Below the pieces are notes generated by a model that was given only the letters and a program-made list of their open reading frames with translations, did no database searches and had not been told where the DNA came from. From Gammaproteobacteria bacterium UBA2675 (GTDB lineage: Bacteria > Pseudomonadota > Gammaproteobacteria > Pseudomonadales > Pseudohongiellaceae), in the NCBI GenBank assembly GCA_002354805.1, contig DEMH01000011.1, positions 1 through 16,705 of the forward strand: a stretch of 16,705 bases of DNA, read 5' to 3'. A program made the translations under genes and the position numbers. Positions 1-7,099 of the stretch are shown piece by piece. Position 1 is the first letter of the stretch. Each line of letters starts with the position of its first letter.

Positions 1-7
1 GACCATC

Positions 8-181
8 GTCAGGCATCAAAAAAAGCAAAAACCCCTATCGGCGCTGCCGGTAGGGGTTTTTTGTTTTTGATCCCCGCCGATGTCCTACGGACATGGTCAC
101 TCGGGCCGTCCTGGCCCTCGCCCTTCGGGCAGCCTTCGGCTGTGCAAAACGGCTGTCCTGCCGTTTTGTCAGGCATCAAAA
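8..181. repeat. 160-bp direct-repeat unit with five small hairpins
   Basis: The 14-mer GTCAGGCATCAAAA occurs at 8-21 and again at 168-181, and each copy runs within a few bases into an intrinsic terminator. Between terminator 1 and the second copy lie five consecutive short inverted repeats: 80-85/89-94 (ATGTCC/GGACAT), 103-107/113-117 (GGGCC/GGCCC), 120-123/127-130 (GCCC/GGGC), 131-134/138-141 (AGCC/GGCT) and 145-152/161-168 (CAAAACGG/CCGTTTTG). No convincing ORF or ribosome binding site is present. It looks like an interspersed, hairpin-rich extragenic repeat duplicated together with terminators. The repeat family name is not known to me, and the window edge may cut a further copy. Confidence 0.7.
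27..62. terminator. Intrinsic terminator, bidirectional
   Basis: A 10-bp GC-rich stem pairs 32-41 (CCCCTATCGG) with 47-56 (CCGGTAGGGG), with one G-U pair and a 5-nt loop. An A-run precedes it and a T-run follows, so it can end transcription on either strand. It probably ends a gene lying left of the window. Confidence 0.85.
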
Positions 182-186
182 CGGGA

Positions 187-222
187 AAATCCCCGGTCTC
201 GTCAGAGGCCGGGGATTTTTTT
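187..222. terminator. Intrinsic terminator, second in tandem
   Basis: Positions 191-200 (CCCCGGTCTC) pair with 205-214 (GAGGCCGGGG) around the tetraloop GTCA, with one G-U pair. The stem is extended by A-T pairs and followed by about nine T. Its sequence differs from the first terminator, although both follow the same 14-bp repeat. Bases 223-379 downstream contain no gene. Confidence 0.85.
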
Positions 223-379
223 TGCGCTCGTTTTTAGCTCAGGTCTTTCTTGACACGGGCTATGGTGCTTGAGACATTCTTGATTCCTGCACCGTCGATC
301 TAATGATTGCCAGTCAGGCCGTCGGAGTATACCGATCCCGGAAAGATGCGTATTCAAAAAATAATTGGAGACGAGTCTC

Positions 380-1369
380 ATGCGTGTTGCTATTACTTTA
401 TCTGTGCTCGCATTTCTGTTCGTAGGTGCAGCCACTGCTGTTCTTGCGCAGACTCAACCACCAGCTTCGCCTCCAGAACACTGGGGCCCGGTTTCGATCG
501 ATCTCGAAGAAGTCGACTATCCCTATCCCGTTCAATATCTGGAAAGAGAGCTTGAAGGCGAGCGTGTTCGTATCGCTTACATGGATGTCATGCCAACCGG
601 CCAGGCAAATGGCCGCACCGTCTACCTGACTCATGGAATGAGCTACTACGGCTGGTATTGGGGAGAAACAATAGGAGTACTGGCAGATGAAGGGTATCGA
701 GTCATTGCCGAAGACAGACTTGGTTGGGGCAAGTCTTCCAAGCCTCTGATTCCTTACAGCTGGCATCTGCATGCAGAAAATATGGCTGCAGTCATGGATC
801 ACCTGGGCATTGAGCAGGCGGCGGTGATAGGACACTCAATGGGAGGCCAGATGGTCTCTCGCTTCGCGCGCTTATATCCAGAACGCACAACCCACCTGGT
901 AATGGTAAACCCTATCGGCTTGTCCGGCAGGAGCGGCCCAGCCCCGATGGCACCGGTGACGGGGGACGTACTTGCGCCTGACGACACACTAGAGACAGAT
1001 CGCCAAGCCGTTTATGAACGTCATCTTCGTACTGAAACCCGTCGAGTCGTCGAATGGAAATCAGAATTCCTGGAACATGTCCGGATACGGTTTGGCAATG
1101 ACATCAGCGAAGGTGGCCCGCTCAAGAATGCCATACTCGCAGCCAACCGCACTGGCGACAGCATGGCTGGCGACTGGCCACTCATTCAGGCCAGTGCTCT
1201 GGTGATAGGGGGTGAGGAAGATGGTGCAGGTTTCCCGGAAGCTGTTCGTAATGCCGCGTCGATCCTGCCGAATGGAGAGGCACACCTGATTCCTGGTGTG
1301 GGCCATAATCCGCACCTTGAAGCCCCCGATGCTCTCAACCGTGAACTTGTCCGCTTTCTAGGTCGTTAG
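380..1369 (+). CDS. Secreted alpha/beta-fold hydrolase
   Basis: 329 residues from the ATG at 380; GGAG at 367-370 sits 9 nt upstream, so a TTG at 365 is not preferred. Residues 1-23 form a Sec signal peptide ending VLA-Q, so the mature enzyme is expected in the periplasm. The rest is a complete alpha/beta hydrolase: oxyanion-type THGM near 84-87, a DRLGWGKS segment near 112-119, the nucleophile elbow GHSMGG with Ser153, an acidic residue in GGEEDG near 281, and His309 in GVGHNPH. Length and layout fit the family of serine esterases, lipases, dehalogenases and C-C hydrolases; the substrate cannot be read from the sequence. Two terminators isolate it from genes to the left. A weak promoter (TTGCCA at 307, TATACC at 328, 15-bp spacer) is possible. 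Class confident, substrate unknown. Confidence 0.88.
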   Translation: MRVAITLSVLAFLFVGAATAVLAQTQPPASPPEHWGPVSIDLEEVDYPYPVQYLERELEGERVRIAYMDVMPTGQANGRTVYLTHGMSYYGWYWGETIGVLADEGYRVIAEDRLGWGKSSKPLIPYSWHLHAENMAAVMDHLGIEQAAVIGHSMGGQMVSRFARLYPERTTHLVMVNPIGLSGRSGPAPMAPVTGDVLAPDDTLETDRQAVYERHLRTETRRVVEWKSEFLEHVRIRFGNDISEGGPLKNAILAANRTGDSMAGDWPLIQASALVIGGEEDGAGFPEAVRNAASILPNGEAHLIPGVGHNPHLEAPDALNRELVRFLGR

Positions 1370-1542
1370 TCCTTAAAGTCGCGTGCATGCAGCTTGGTGC
1401 TGCTCTCGGTACGGATTACAGTCTGGTGCACGCCAACCGTTTCCATTTTGACGCGAATCAATTTAATCTTTGTCGATAAAGATCGGGCTGCTTGATTGTC
1501 GTAGAATTGTGCCGCAGTCACTCACAGGAATATCGCTCACAC

Positions 1543-2277
1543 ATGGCAAAAAACACTGATAAATCGATACCCGTAAAGCTTTCCAGCAGCGTCGATGTTG
1601 CCATGGCTGCGTCAGTCTATCGCAAACTAGGGCGTGTCCACATGCCCAACATCCTGAGTTCGCAGAGTGTCAAAAAGCTTGTCGAAAGTTTGAATGAGGA
1701 TATTCCCTGGAAGCTGCACTTCAACAGCAGTGGCAATGTCTATGACCTGGAGCCTGCGCAGTTTGAAGCCCTGCCTGACTCGGGAAAAAAATCACTGACC
1801 GACGCAATTTATGCGAATGCCAGGAGCAACTTTCAGTACCTGTTCGAGAACTTTCCAGTGTCTGACATGTATGAGTCAGGACACCATAAACAACACTACG
1901 TGATGCGCGTTTATGAATTTCTCAACTCAGAGCGCTTTCTTGCCTTTGCGCGAGAGCTTACCGGGAATGCTGAGATCAGGCTGGTCGACGCCCAACTGAC
2001 TCGATATCAGCCGGGGCACTTTCTGACTTGTCATGATGATCATGTCCCAGGCAAAAATCGCGTCGCGGCCTACGTATTGGGATTAACAAACAAATGGCGC
2101 CCTGATTGGGGTGGGGCTTTGAATTTCGTGGATGGAGACGGGCATATTGCAGAGGGGTATATGCCCCGACTGAATGCCTTGAACGTGTTCAAGGTGCCGC
2201 AATTGCATTCAGTCGGGTGTGTCTCTCCATTTGCAGGCTCACCTAGAGTCAGCATCAGTGGATGGTTCAGAACCTGA
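1543..2277 (+). CDS. 2-oxoglutarate/Fe(II)-dependent oxygenase
   Basis: 244 residues from the ATG at 1543 (MAKNTDK), with AGGAA at 1526-1530. A TTG start at 1492 is possible but has no better ribosome binding site. No signal peptide or membrane segment is seen, so it is cytoplasmic. The C-terminal half shows the double-stranded beta-helix facial triad: His164 and Asp166 (CHDDH), distal His222 (PQLHSVG), and Arg235 (SPRVSISGWF) as the likely 2-oxoglutarate-binding residue. The segment around 154-160 (RYQPGHF) before the HxD is typical of prolyl-hydroxylase-like oxygenases (the 2OG-FeII_Oxy_3/Ofd1-like group). Such enzymes hydroxylate protein side chains or small molecules; the substrate here is unknown. 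It converges on the next gene with only 16 bp between stops and no terminator in the gap. Confidence 0.85.
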   Translation: MAKNTDKSIPVKLSSSVDVAMAASVYRKLGRVHMPNILSSQSVKKLVESLNEDIPWKLHFNSSGNVYDLEPAQFEALPDSGKKSLTDAIYANARSNFQYLFENFPVSDMYESGHHKQHYVMRVYEFLNSERFLAFARELTGNAEIRLVDAQLTRYQPGHFLTCHDDHVPGKNRVAAYVLGLTNKWRPDWGGALNFVDGDGHIAEGYMPRLNALNVFKVPQLHSVGCVSPFAGSPRVSISGWFRT

Positions 2278-2293
2278 GGTAGTCAGTCGAATT

Positions 2294-2923
2294 TCAACGC
2301 AGGGCGATACGCACGTCGCCAACGCCAACTTCGGCAGTCAGATCTTTGTCGCCGTCGCCTGTTGCGCTCGTGTCGCTGCTGACCAGAGCACGTTGACTGT
2401 CCGTCTCAGCTGCGCCGCGCACACGGGTGTCACCCACGCCCGCACTGGCGCTGATACGACCAGTTGATGATCGTGATGTTTCGATATCTATTGTACCGAC
2501 GCCGACGTGAATATCGAATTCGCTGTTGATGCCTGCAATTTCTACGGTACCGACTCCAAGATCAATTGAAACGCGCTCCAGGTCCGGGATTCGAATGATC
2601 CAGTCCGCCGAAATATCATCCTCGTCCAGGCCCAGATTTAATTCACCCGCACGAATGCGACTTTCAATATCAATCTGGCTCAGGTCGGGTTCATCACTGA
2701 ACCAGCCTAAGCTCCAGCCATGATCTTCAGCTTTGATGGTCACTTCTACTTCAATCGAGTCGGACTGTGATTGTTCGATGAGCAAGGTTCCCACATTGGT
2801 GTCGATGTCCAGTCGATCAATGTCATTGCTGTCAAAGGTGTGGCGGCGAACTTCATCAGCGCAGGCCACGCTTATCGAAAACGCCAGTATGAAAACTGTG
2901 GCCAATGTCTTTAAGTTGATCAT
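2294..2923 (-). CDS. Secreted DUF4097/GIN-type beta-repeat protein
   Basis: 209 residues; start ATG complementary to 2921-2923 behind AGGAG. Residues 1-22 are a Sec signal peptide (ending SVACA-DE). The mature protein is a series of short strands repeating a G-x-(V/I)-x-(I/V) pattern: VGTLLIE, VGTVEIAG, VGTIDIET, AGVGDTRVRG and VGVGDVRIAL. This regular pattern is characteristic of DUF4097 and GIN-domain putative adhesin proteins, which fold as a right-handed beta-helix-like stack. It has no catalytic motif and only one Cys, in the signal peptide. The product is rich in Asp and Glu. A likely location is the periplasm or cell surface; the biological role is unknown. It is transcribed alone, apparently from the sigma-54 site upstream. 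Confidence 0.75.
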   Translation of the reverse strand: MINLKTLATVFILAFSISVACADEVRRHTFDSNDIDRLDIDTNVGTLLIEQSQSDSIEVEVTIKAEDHGWSLGWFSDEPDLSQIDIESRIRAGELNLGLDEDDISADWIIRIPDLERVSIDLGVGTVEIAGINSEFDIHVGVGTIDIETSRSSTGRISASAGVGDTRVRGAAETDSQRALVSSDTSATGDGDKDLTAEVGVGDVRIALR

Positions 2924-2991
2924 CCCTATCTCCTGCCCGGTAGTTACTTTTCAATTCGTTTACGCAATCAATTGCGCGTTGCAATACATTC

Positions 2992-3007
2992 AGCAATACT
3001 CGTGCCA
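2992..3007 (-). promoter_or_regulatory. Sigma-54 (RpoN) -24/-12 promoter
   Basis: Read on the minus strand the sequence is TGGCACG-AGTA-TTGCT. This matches the RpoN consensus TGGCACG-N4-TTGC[AT] at every specified base, with the required ten bases between the GG and GC dinucleotides. Transcription would start near 2980, about 60 nt before the DUF4097-type gene. Upstream (about 3008-3030) lies a long A/T tract that could favour DNA bending. No enhancer-binding-protein site was recognised, so the activator is unknown. Confidence 0.8.
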
Positions 3008-3095
3008 AAAAAAAATAAATATAAATAACAAAAGGATAGGGGATTCTGTGCGGATACGTGTTGGCGGGATTGACTAAAAGTGTGTGGCATTTAAC

Positions 3096-3130
3096 AAAAA
3101 AGGGAGGCCTTATACCGGGCCTCCCCCTTT
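3096..3130 (-). terminator. Intrinsic terminator of the NHL gene
   Basis: On the minus strand GGGAGGCC (3125-3118) pairs perfectly with GGCCTCCC (3109-3102) and is followed by six T. A second, 7-bp hairpin (3139-3145/3149-3155, CTGCACC/GGTGCAG) lies between it and the stop codon. It closes the 5644-to-3165 unit and separates it from the sigma-54 promoter. Confidence 0.88.
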
Positions 3131-3164
3131 TCATTCAACTGCACCCAAGGTGCAGCCGGAAGTA

Positions 3165-4268
3165 TTACTGACGGACGTAGCGCTTGATGCCGCCGACCGG
3201 GCCAACTTCGGCGCCGTAGATCACACCATTGCGGTCTACAGTTACACCTTCAGCCGTACAGGTGCCACGGCAATCAGGCTGCGGATCCGGGATCAGATAA
3301 TGAACTTCGCCGGTACGGGCGCTGCCGACGCGGATACCACGTGTCCAGTGTCCCCACTGCGGCGCAACTGAGCCTGACTCGGAGTCTGCGGCGTACAGTA
3401 CGTCATTCTCGTCGATGAACAGGCCACTGTTCCGGCTGAACTGGTACCAAGTGTCCAGCAATTCACCATCCTGAGTATAGATCTGGATACGGTTGTTGCT
3501 GCGGTCAGCGATAAACAGGCGACCCTGCGAGTCCAGTGCCAGTGCGTGCGGTTGCATGAAGTTCTCCGGGCCTGAGCCGTAGGAACCCCAGGTCATGACC
3601 AGGTCACCGGCCGGGCTGAATTTAAGAATACGCGCAGTTGAGCCTTCTGCGTTGGAATGCCCTTCGGCTACAAAAATATGGCCATCTGGAGCGACCAGCA
3701 CGTCATTCGGCTGGAAGAGATAGTTGGGGTCACGGCCACCACCGGGCATGCCCAGAGTCATCATATGATGACCATCAGGGCTGAACTTGTGGACCTGGTG
3801 ACCGTAGACTTCAGTTTCTTCTACGCCGTCGCCGCGGTTGTCGCGCGCATCGGTTACCCAGACGTTGCCCTGTGGATCAACCTCGATGCCGTGAGGCCAG
3901 GTGATCATGCCGGCGCCAAAACTGGTAACCATGTTGCCATCGGCGTCGAACTTCATGATCGGATCAAGATTTGAGTTCTGGACGCAGGCGCCCACGTTGC
4001 CGCTGCAGCGTTCTGCGACCCAGATGCTTTCGCCATCAATATCGATGTGAACGGCACTGGTTGAACCCCATTCACGACCAGCAGGAAGCTTCAGGTAGTT
4101 TTCCACGGTCTGGTAGGGGTTTGGCAGATCATTGACTGGATCCATATCCGGATTGCTGTAGTCGGTCTGCGCACTGGCAGCGATGGACATGGCGCCGAAT
4201 GCTGCTGAAATGGTCAGCAGGACGGCCTTCAATGGCTTATTGCTATTGCTCTGACTGATGTATGACAT
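3165..4268 (-). CDS. Secreted NHL beta-propeller, divergent PAL-like
   Basis: 367 residues from the ATG at 4268 (MSYISQ), preceded by GGGAG; a longer start at 4316 is possible but would put 16 extra residues before the signal peptide (cleavage near residue 34, ASA-Q). NHL repeats fill the mature part, e.g. WPHGIEVDPQGNVWVTD and PHALALDSQGRLFIADRSN. Compared by motif with the peptidyl-alpha-hydroxyglycine lyase domain of PAM, it keeps two zinc-type His (His126 and His241) and the Arg in IADR (Arg256). The third His position is Glu340 (TAEGVTV), and the usual DGY tyrosine position reads EGH (His204). Two Cys pairs (88/95, 333/337) could form disulfides. It follows the regulator gene by 68 nt in the same unit, suggesting co-expression. 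Fold confident; lyase activity doubtful. Confidence 0.8.
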   Translation of the reverse strand: MSYISQSNSNKPLKAVLLTISAAFGAMSIAASAQTDYSNPDMDPVNDLPNPYQTVENYLKLPAGREWGSTSAVHIDIDGESIWVAERCSGNVGACVQNSNLDPIMKFDADGNMVTSFGAGMITWPHGIEVDPQGNVWVTDARDNRGDGVEETEVYGHQVHKFSPDGHHMMTLGMPGGGRDPNYLFQPNDVLVAPDGHIFVAEGHSNAEGSTARILKFSPAGDLVMTWGSYGSGPENFMQPHALALDSQGRLFIADRSNNRIQIYTQDGELLDTWYQFSRNSGLFIDENDVLYAADSESGSVAPQWGHWTRGIRVGSARTGEVHYLIPDPQPDCRGTCTAEGVTVDRNGVIYGAEVGPVGGIKRYVRQ

Positions 4269-4336
4269 GTGTGGAGTGATCTCCCTTCTGATAACTGTTA
4301 TGGGGCCGATCAGCATAAACTACCTGTTACGCTAAC

Positions 4337-5644
4337 TCAATGATTACCGGACGTTACCGCTTCCTCCTGAGGCCACATCTGACTGGGCTGCAGCGGCTGC
4401 TGGTAAACGCGAGTGGCATCGAAGTTCGTCCTGTCGATGCCATAGACCTCGAACAGGGTTTCCAGGCCTGTGGCAGGCTGATCTGTTGCGCTGTCAGTGT
4501 TCAGGCCGCCAAGCCGGTCAGGGTCAGTTACGACGGCGGCGGCATGCATAAGGCCAGCATCACGAGTCCCTGCAACCAGCAGAAACTGATTCCCGCTGGC
4601 AGCGGGCCACGAGGACACAAGGCCCAGATCCCTGAAGGGCTCGCCCTGTTCTGGCAGACCAGCTGTGCTGCGGTGCAGGCGGCCGGACCTCTTTTCGTAC
4701 AGCTCGTCGTAGGTGTCGCCAGGCAAAAGGCCAGATGCCGTGAAGTAAAGATTGTTGAGCTTGTCCATGGCGCTGATGTAGCCGATATATACGATGTGGT
4801 TGTTGCGCAGATCGGCTGTGGTGACGCGCGACATCATTTTGATCTGATGGCGCTTGCCGGACGCCTGAACAACGGGGCCTATATTCAGCAGGGCCGAGGC
4901 GCTGCCTTCCGGCATGTAGGTCATGTCGAGGTCGCGGAAGTAACTCTGGAGCTCACTGTCCTGCATGAACAGAGAGACCAGATCCTCGCGCGAATTAATG
5001 TAGAAATCCCGCACCATGCGCGCAATGCGTCCCTGTTCGTCCAGCTCACCAAAGATATAGTAGTCACCCATAACGACGAGGATGGGGACCTCATCGTCCA
5101 TCATGGCCGCCCAGGGTTCGGAACTTAAAACGGCACTGACAGACTCAGAGCTTGACGGTCGTGTTCTATCCAGCCATTGCCAGACGTTTGCCATCAGCAA
5201 CACAACAACCAGAAGCCCCCAGGCAAGGTTTGTGGCTGTCAGGCTGCGTTTGTGAGTGGGTTGAGTCAGACCGGCAGCCGCTCCATCATGTTCATCTGGC
5301 TGGCTGGTGGTTACTACCATGTATTGCCCTTTGGGGATGCGCAGTTGAGGGTCTGCATCGGGGGCAATCGTCTGGTAGTATTTTTCGAGTCGTGTTCGGA
5401 GTTTATGAATATAAACGCGCACAACCGAGTCCCGCGTTACATCGAAGCTGCCATCCCTGCCAAGCACGTCGACGGCGATGTCAAACTCCTTTGGCTGCCG
5501 GGAGTTTTCTGAGCAGTCAATAAGGTAATCCAGCAGTTGCGTATAGACCGGAGAGCGTCCGAGCGCGCCGCTGGCGACAACTTTGTCGCGGGCCTCGCGC
5601 AGGGCGGCTGTTGCTGTGTTGTTGTCGATACTGCTGCTTGGCAT
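4337..5644 (-). CDS. Membrane-anchored winged-helix regulator
   Basis: 435 residues from the ATG at 5644 (MPSSSID), with GGAG 11 nt upstream. An ATG at 5734 adds 30 residues but has no ribosome binding site. Residues 34-111 are a winged-helix-like DNA-binding domain of the kind found in OmpR/CadC-type and related one-component regulators: DIAVDVLGRDGSFD, RDSVVRVYIHKLRTRLEKYY, then LRIPKGQYMVV. About residues 140-157 are one transmembrane helix (LAWGLLVVVLLMANVWQWL). The rest, to 435, is a periplasmic domain I cannot assign. The topology suggests an extracytoplasmic signal controlling transcription from the membrane, as in ToxR or CadC. It is the first gene of the unit that includes the secreted propeller at 3165-4268 and is divergent from the membrane genes at 5937. 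Phased TTAATTC repeats in the divergent region are candidate binding sites. Confidence 0.75.
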   Translation of the reverse strand: MPSSSIDNNTATAALREARDKVVASGALGRSPVYTQLLDYLIDCSENSRQPKEFDIAVDVLGRDGSFDVTRDSVVRVYIHKLRTRLEKYYQTIAPDADPQLRIPKGQYMVVTTSQPDEHDGAAAGLTQPTHKRSLTATNLAWGLLVVVLLMANVWQWLDRTRPSSSESVSAVLSSEPWAAMMDDEVPILVVMGDYYIFGELDEQGRIARMVRDFYINSREDLVSLFMQDSELQSYFRDLDMTYMPEGSASALLNIGPVVQASGKRHQIKMMSRVTTADLRNNHIVYIGYISAMDKLNNLYFTASGLLPGDTYDELYEKRSGRLHRSTAGLPEQGEPFRDLGLVSSWPAASGNQFLLVAGTRDAGLMHAAAVVTDPDRLGGLNTDSATDQPATGLETLFEVYGIDRTNFDATRVYQQPLQPSQMWPQEEAVTSGNH

Positions 5645-5776
5645 AAATGAGCCGGCTCCAGGCTCCTGGACCGCTGGTTTCGAGAATTCTGAGCGGATAT
5701 TAAACCGCTGACCACGGTGGATGTCCAATAGCATCAGTAATATCGCATGAATGCGGGAATTTACGCGATGAATGGA

Positions 5777-5807
5777 TTAATTCACTTTAATTCGATGTGT
5801 TAATCTC
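5777..5807. promoter_or_regulatory. Phased direct repeats TTAATTC, possible operator
   Basis: TTAATTC occurs at 5777-5783 and 5787-5793, exactly 10 bp apart, followed by a partial copy (TTAATC) at 5800-5805. Direct repeats about one helical turn apart are typical targets of OmpR/PhoB-type winged-helix proteins, and a membrane-bound winged-helix regulator is divergently transcribed from this region. Assignment to that regulator is inference. Confidence 0.4.
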
Positions 5808-5812
5808 GCCCT

Positions 5813-5826
5813 CTGATTTGGATCAA
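5813..5826. promoter_or_regulatory. FNR/Anr-like box
   Basis: CTGAT-TTGG-ATCAA matches the FNR/Anr consensus TTGAT-N4-ATCAA at 9 of 10 specified positions. It lies 111 bp before the first membrane gene at 5937. A possible -10 (TATTCT, 5859-5864) follows, which would centre the box somewhat upstream of -41.5. If real, it suggests oxygen-responsive control of the 5937-7237 genes, the divergent regulator, or both. Confidence 0.45.
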
Positions 5827-5936
5827 GCCGATCGCTGGATTTGCGCAGGAAGCTGCGCTATTCTTCGCGGCACTATATACGGAGCGAACGACCGGTAAAT
5901 GTGCCGGCAGGTTCATAGTGGGAGGTCAGCAGCGTA

Positions 5937-6494
5937 ATGAACGAATTGCTATATCAATTCGCAGAGTGGCTTTATGCAACGCCATGGAGCCGTGCGATAG
6001 AAGAGTCGTTCTATCTATATAACTGGATTGAAACGACGCACGTGCTGACAGTCATGCTCAGTCTCGGTATGTTGATTTTTATCGATTTGCGCATGCTCGG
6101 ATGGGTTATGCCGCAAGTGTCAGCAGTGAAGATTGCCCAGCGTTTGAATACAGCCATGATGATTGGCTTCGTGATTATGTTCATAACAGGCATCCTGCTC
6201 TTCTACGCCAAACCTACTTACACAATTCAGAGCATCTGGTTCCGTATCAAAATGGTCCTCCTGCTGGGTGCATTCGTGAATGCTCTGTTATTCCACAAGC
6301 GAATGATGTCATCTGAAGGTTCATGGGACATGGAACCCAGAGCACCTGCGCATTTGCGACTTGGTGCGGCATTGTCGCTGGGTCTGTGGGCCGGCGTCGT
6401 AACAACAGGGCGACTGATTGCCTACGACTGGTTTCATTGCTATCGGGATCTGCCAGCAGCAATGGCATGGGCTGCAGGTTGCGTGGCTGACTGA
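5937..6494 (+). CDS. Four-helix membrane protein, DUF6644-like
   Basis: 185 residues; ATG at 5937 with GGGAGG about 11 nt upstream. Four hydrophobic helices are visible at about 33-52, 70-90, 102-120 and 142-162. Notable residues are His35 at the start of helix 1 (ETTHVLTVM), the DLRMLGW motif (50-56), the Lys of FRIKM, His120 at the end of helix 3 and TTGRLIAYDW near the C-terminus. His35, the D-x-R-x-L-G-W motif, W-x(2-3)-KM and the T-GR end recur in the next gene, so the two are tandem paralogues. I place it tentatively with DUF6644-type small integral membrane proteins. Membrane histidines near helix ends would suit b-type heme, as in cytochrome b561 or CopD-like bundles, but this is inference. 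Confidence 0.7.
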   Translation: MNELLYQFAEWLYATPWSRAIEESFYLYNWIETTHVLTVMLSLGMLIFIDLRMLGWVMPQVSAVKIAQRLNTAMMIGFVIMFITGILLFYAKPTYTIQSIWFRIKMVLLLGAFVNALLFHKRMMSSEGSWDMEPRAPAHLRLGAALSLGLWAGVVTTGRLIAYDWFHCYRDLPAAMAWAAGCVAD

Positions 6495-6525
6495 GCGGCG
6501 GGTTATGCCGCGGTGGCTGACTGAG
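6483..6525. repeat. 13-bp direct repeat flanking a hairpin
   Basis: GTGGCTGACTGAG occurs at 6483-6495, where it contains the stop codon of the preceding gene, and again at 6513-6525. A 5-bp hairpin (GCGGC 6495-6499 / GCCGC 6507-6511) separates the copies. It looks like a small local duplication in the intercistronic gap; no function can be assigned. Confidence 0.6.
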
Positions 6526-6578
6526 AGTTAACTGACGCTGGCGCATAGCAGCCGGCTTGCGAGAGACAGGAGTACCCG

Positions 6579-7064
6579 ATGGAACTATTACCACTAGGAT
6601 TCTTTGAATGGGCCGAGTCATCCTTCCTCGGATATATTGGCAAGACGTATGGTGGCATCTACGCGACGCTGGGCCAGTCCGTGCATTTGATCTCGCTGGC
6701 TGTGCTGGGCGGGGCAGTGCTGGTCAGTGATTTTCGTCTGTTGGGATGGGTGCTAAGAGATGTCCCCTCTGAAGTAGTCGCGGAGCAGGCCCACAAATGG
6801 TTCAAGATTGCACTGTTCACGATCATCGCCAGTGGTGTATTCATGGCTGCAGCTATCGCCATCAAGCTGTATTACAACGCCGCCTACTGGGCGAAGATGT
6901 ATGCACTGATCTCTGGTGTGCTGTTTGTATTTCTGGTGCGCCGTCCGCTTCTGAAAGGTGACCACTCACAGATCAATCCCTGGGTGCTCAAGCTGGTGGC
7001 TGTTGCGTCCATTCTGGTTTGGGTCAGCGTTGCAGCAACAGGCCGCTGGATCGGTTTTTCCTGA
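6579..7064 (+). CDS. Four-helix membrane protein, paralogue of upstream gene
   Basis: 161 residues; ATG at 6579 with AGGAG at 6568-6572, 6 nt upstream. It repeats the plan of the gene before it: an amphipathic N-terminus, His36 in QSVHLISLAV, the DFRLLGW motif (51-57), a WAKMY segment (104-108) and a C-terminal ATGRWIGF. Helices lie near 34-52, 75-96, 106-120 and 137-155. The second candidate heme ligand of the partner (His120) is not conserved here; Arg121-Arg122 lie in its place. A heterodimer, with one subunit supplying the extra His, is a reasonable guess. Its position between its paralogue and a single-helix gene suggests one membrane complex. Confidence 0.7.
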   Translation: MELLPLGFFEWAESSFLGYIGKTYGGIYATLGQSVHLISLAVLGGAVLVSDFRLLGWVLRDVPSEVVAEQAHKWFKIALFTIIASGVFMAAAIAIKLYYNAAYWAKMYALISGVLFVFLVRRPLLKGDHSQINPWVLKLVAVASILVWVSVAATGRWIGFS

Positions 7065-7099
7065 TTGCGGCATTACCGAAGAGAATTGGGAGTAAAGAT

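Noticed and set aside
250..278. Perfect -35 hexamer TTGACA upstream of the hydrolase
   Set aside because: The best -10 at a 17-bp spacing is GACATT, a poor match, and the leader would be over 90 nt; too weak to list as a promoter.
398..835. 145-codon minus-strand frame across the hydrolase gene
   Set aside because: It is antisense to a complete alpha/beta hydrolase with signal peptide and catalytic motifs, and has no start signals.
4340..5128. Long open frame (262 codons) on the + strand opposite the membrane regulator
   Set aside because: It has no recognisable domain and no good ribosome binding site, and lies entirely antisense to a gene with a clear winged-helix domain and membrane helix; it is a shadow of that gene's codon bias.
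4337..5644. Assignment of the membrane regulator as ToxR or CadC
   Set aside because: Only the topology and winged-helix type agree; the periplasmic domain has no visible match to either, so no gene name is given.
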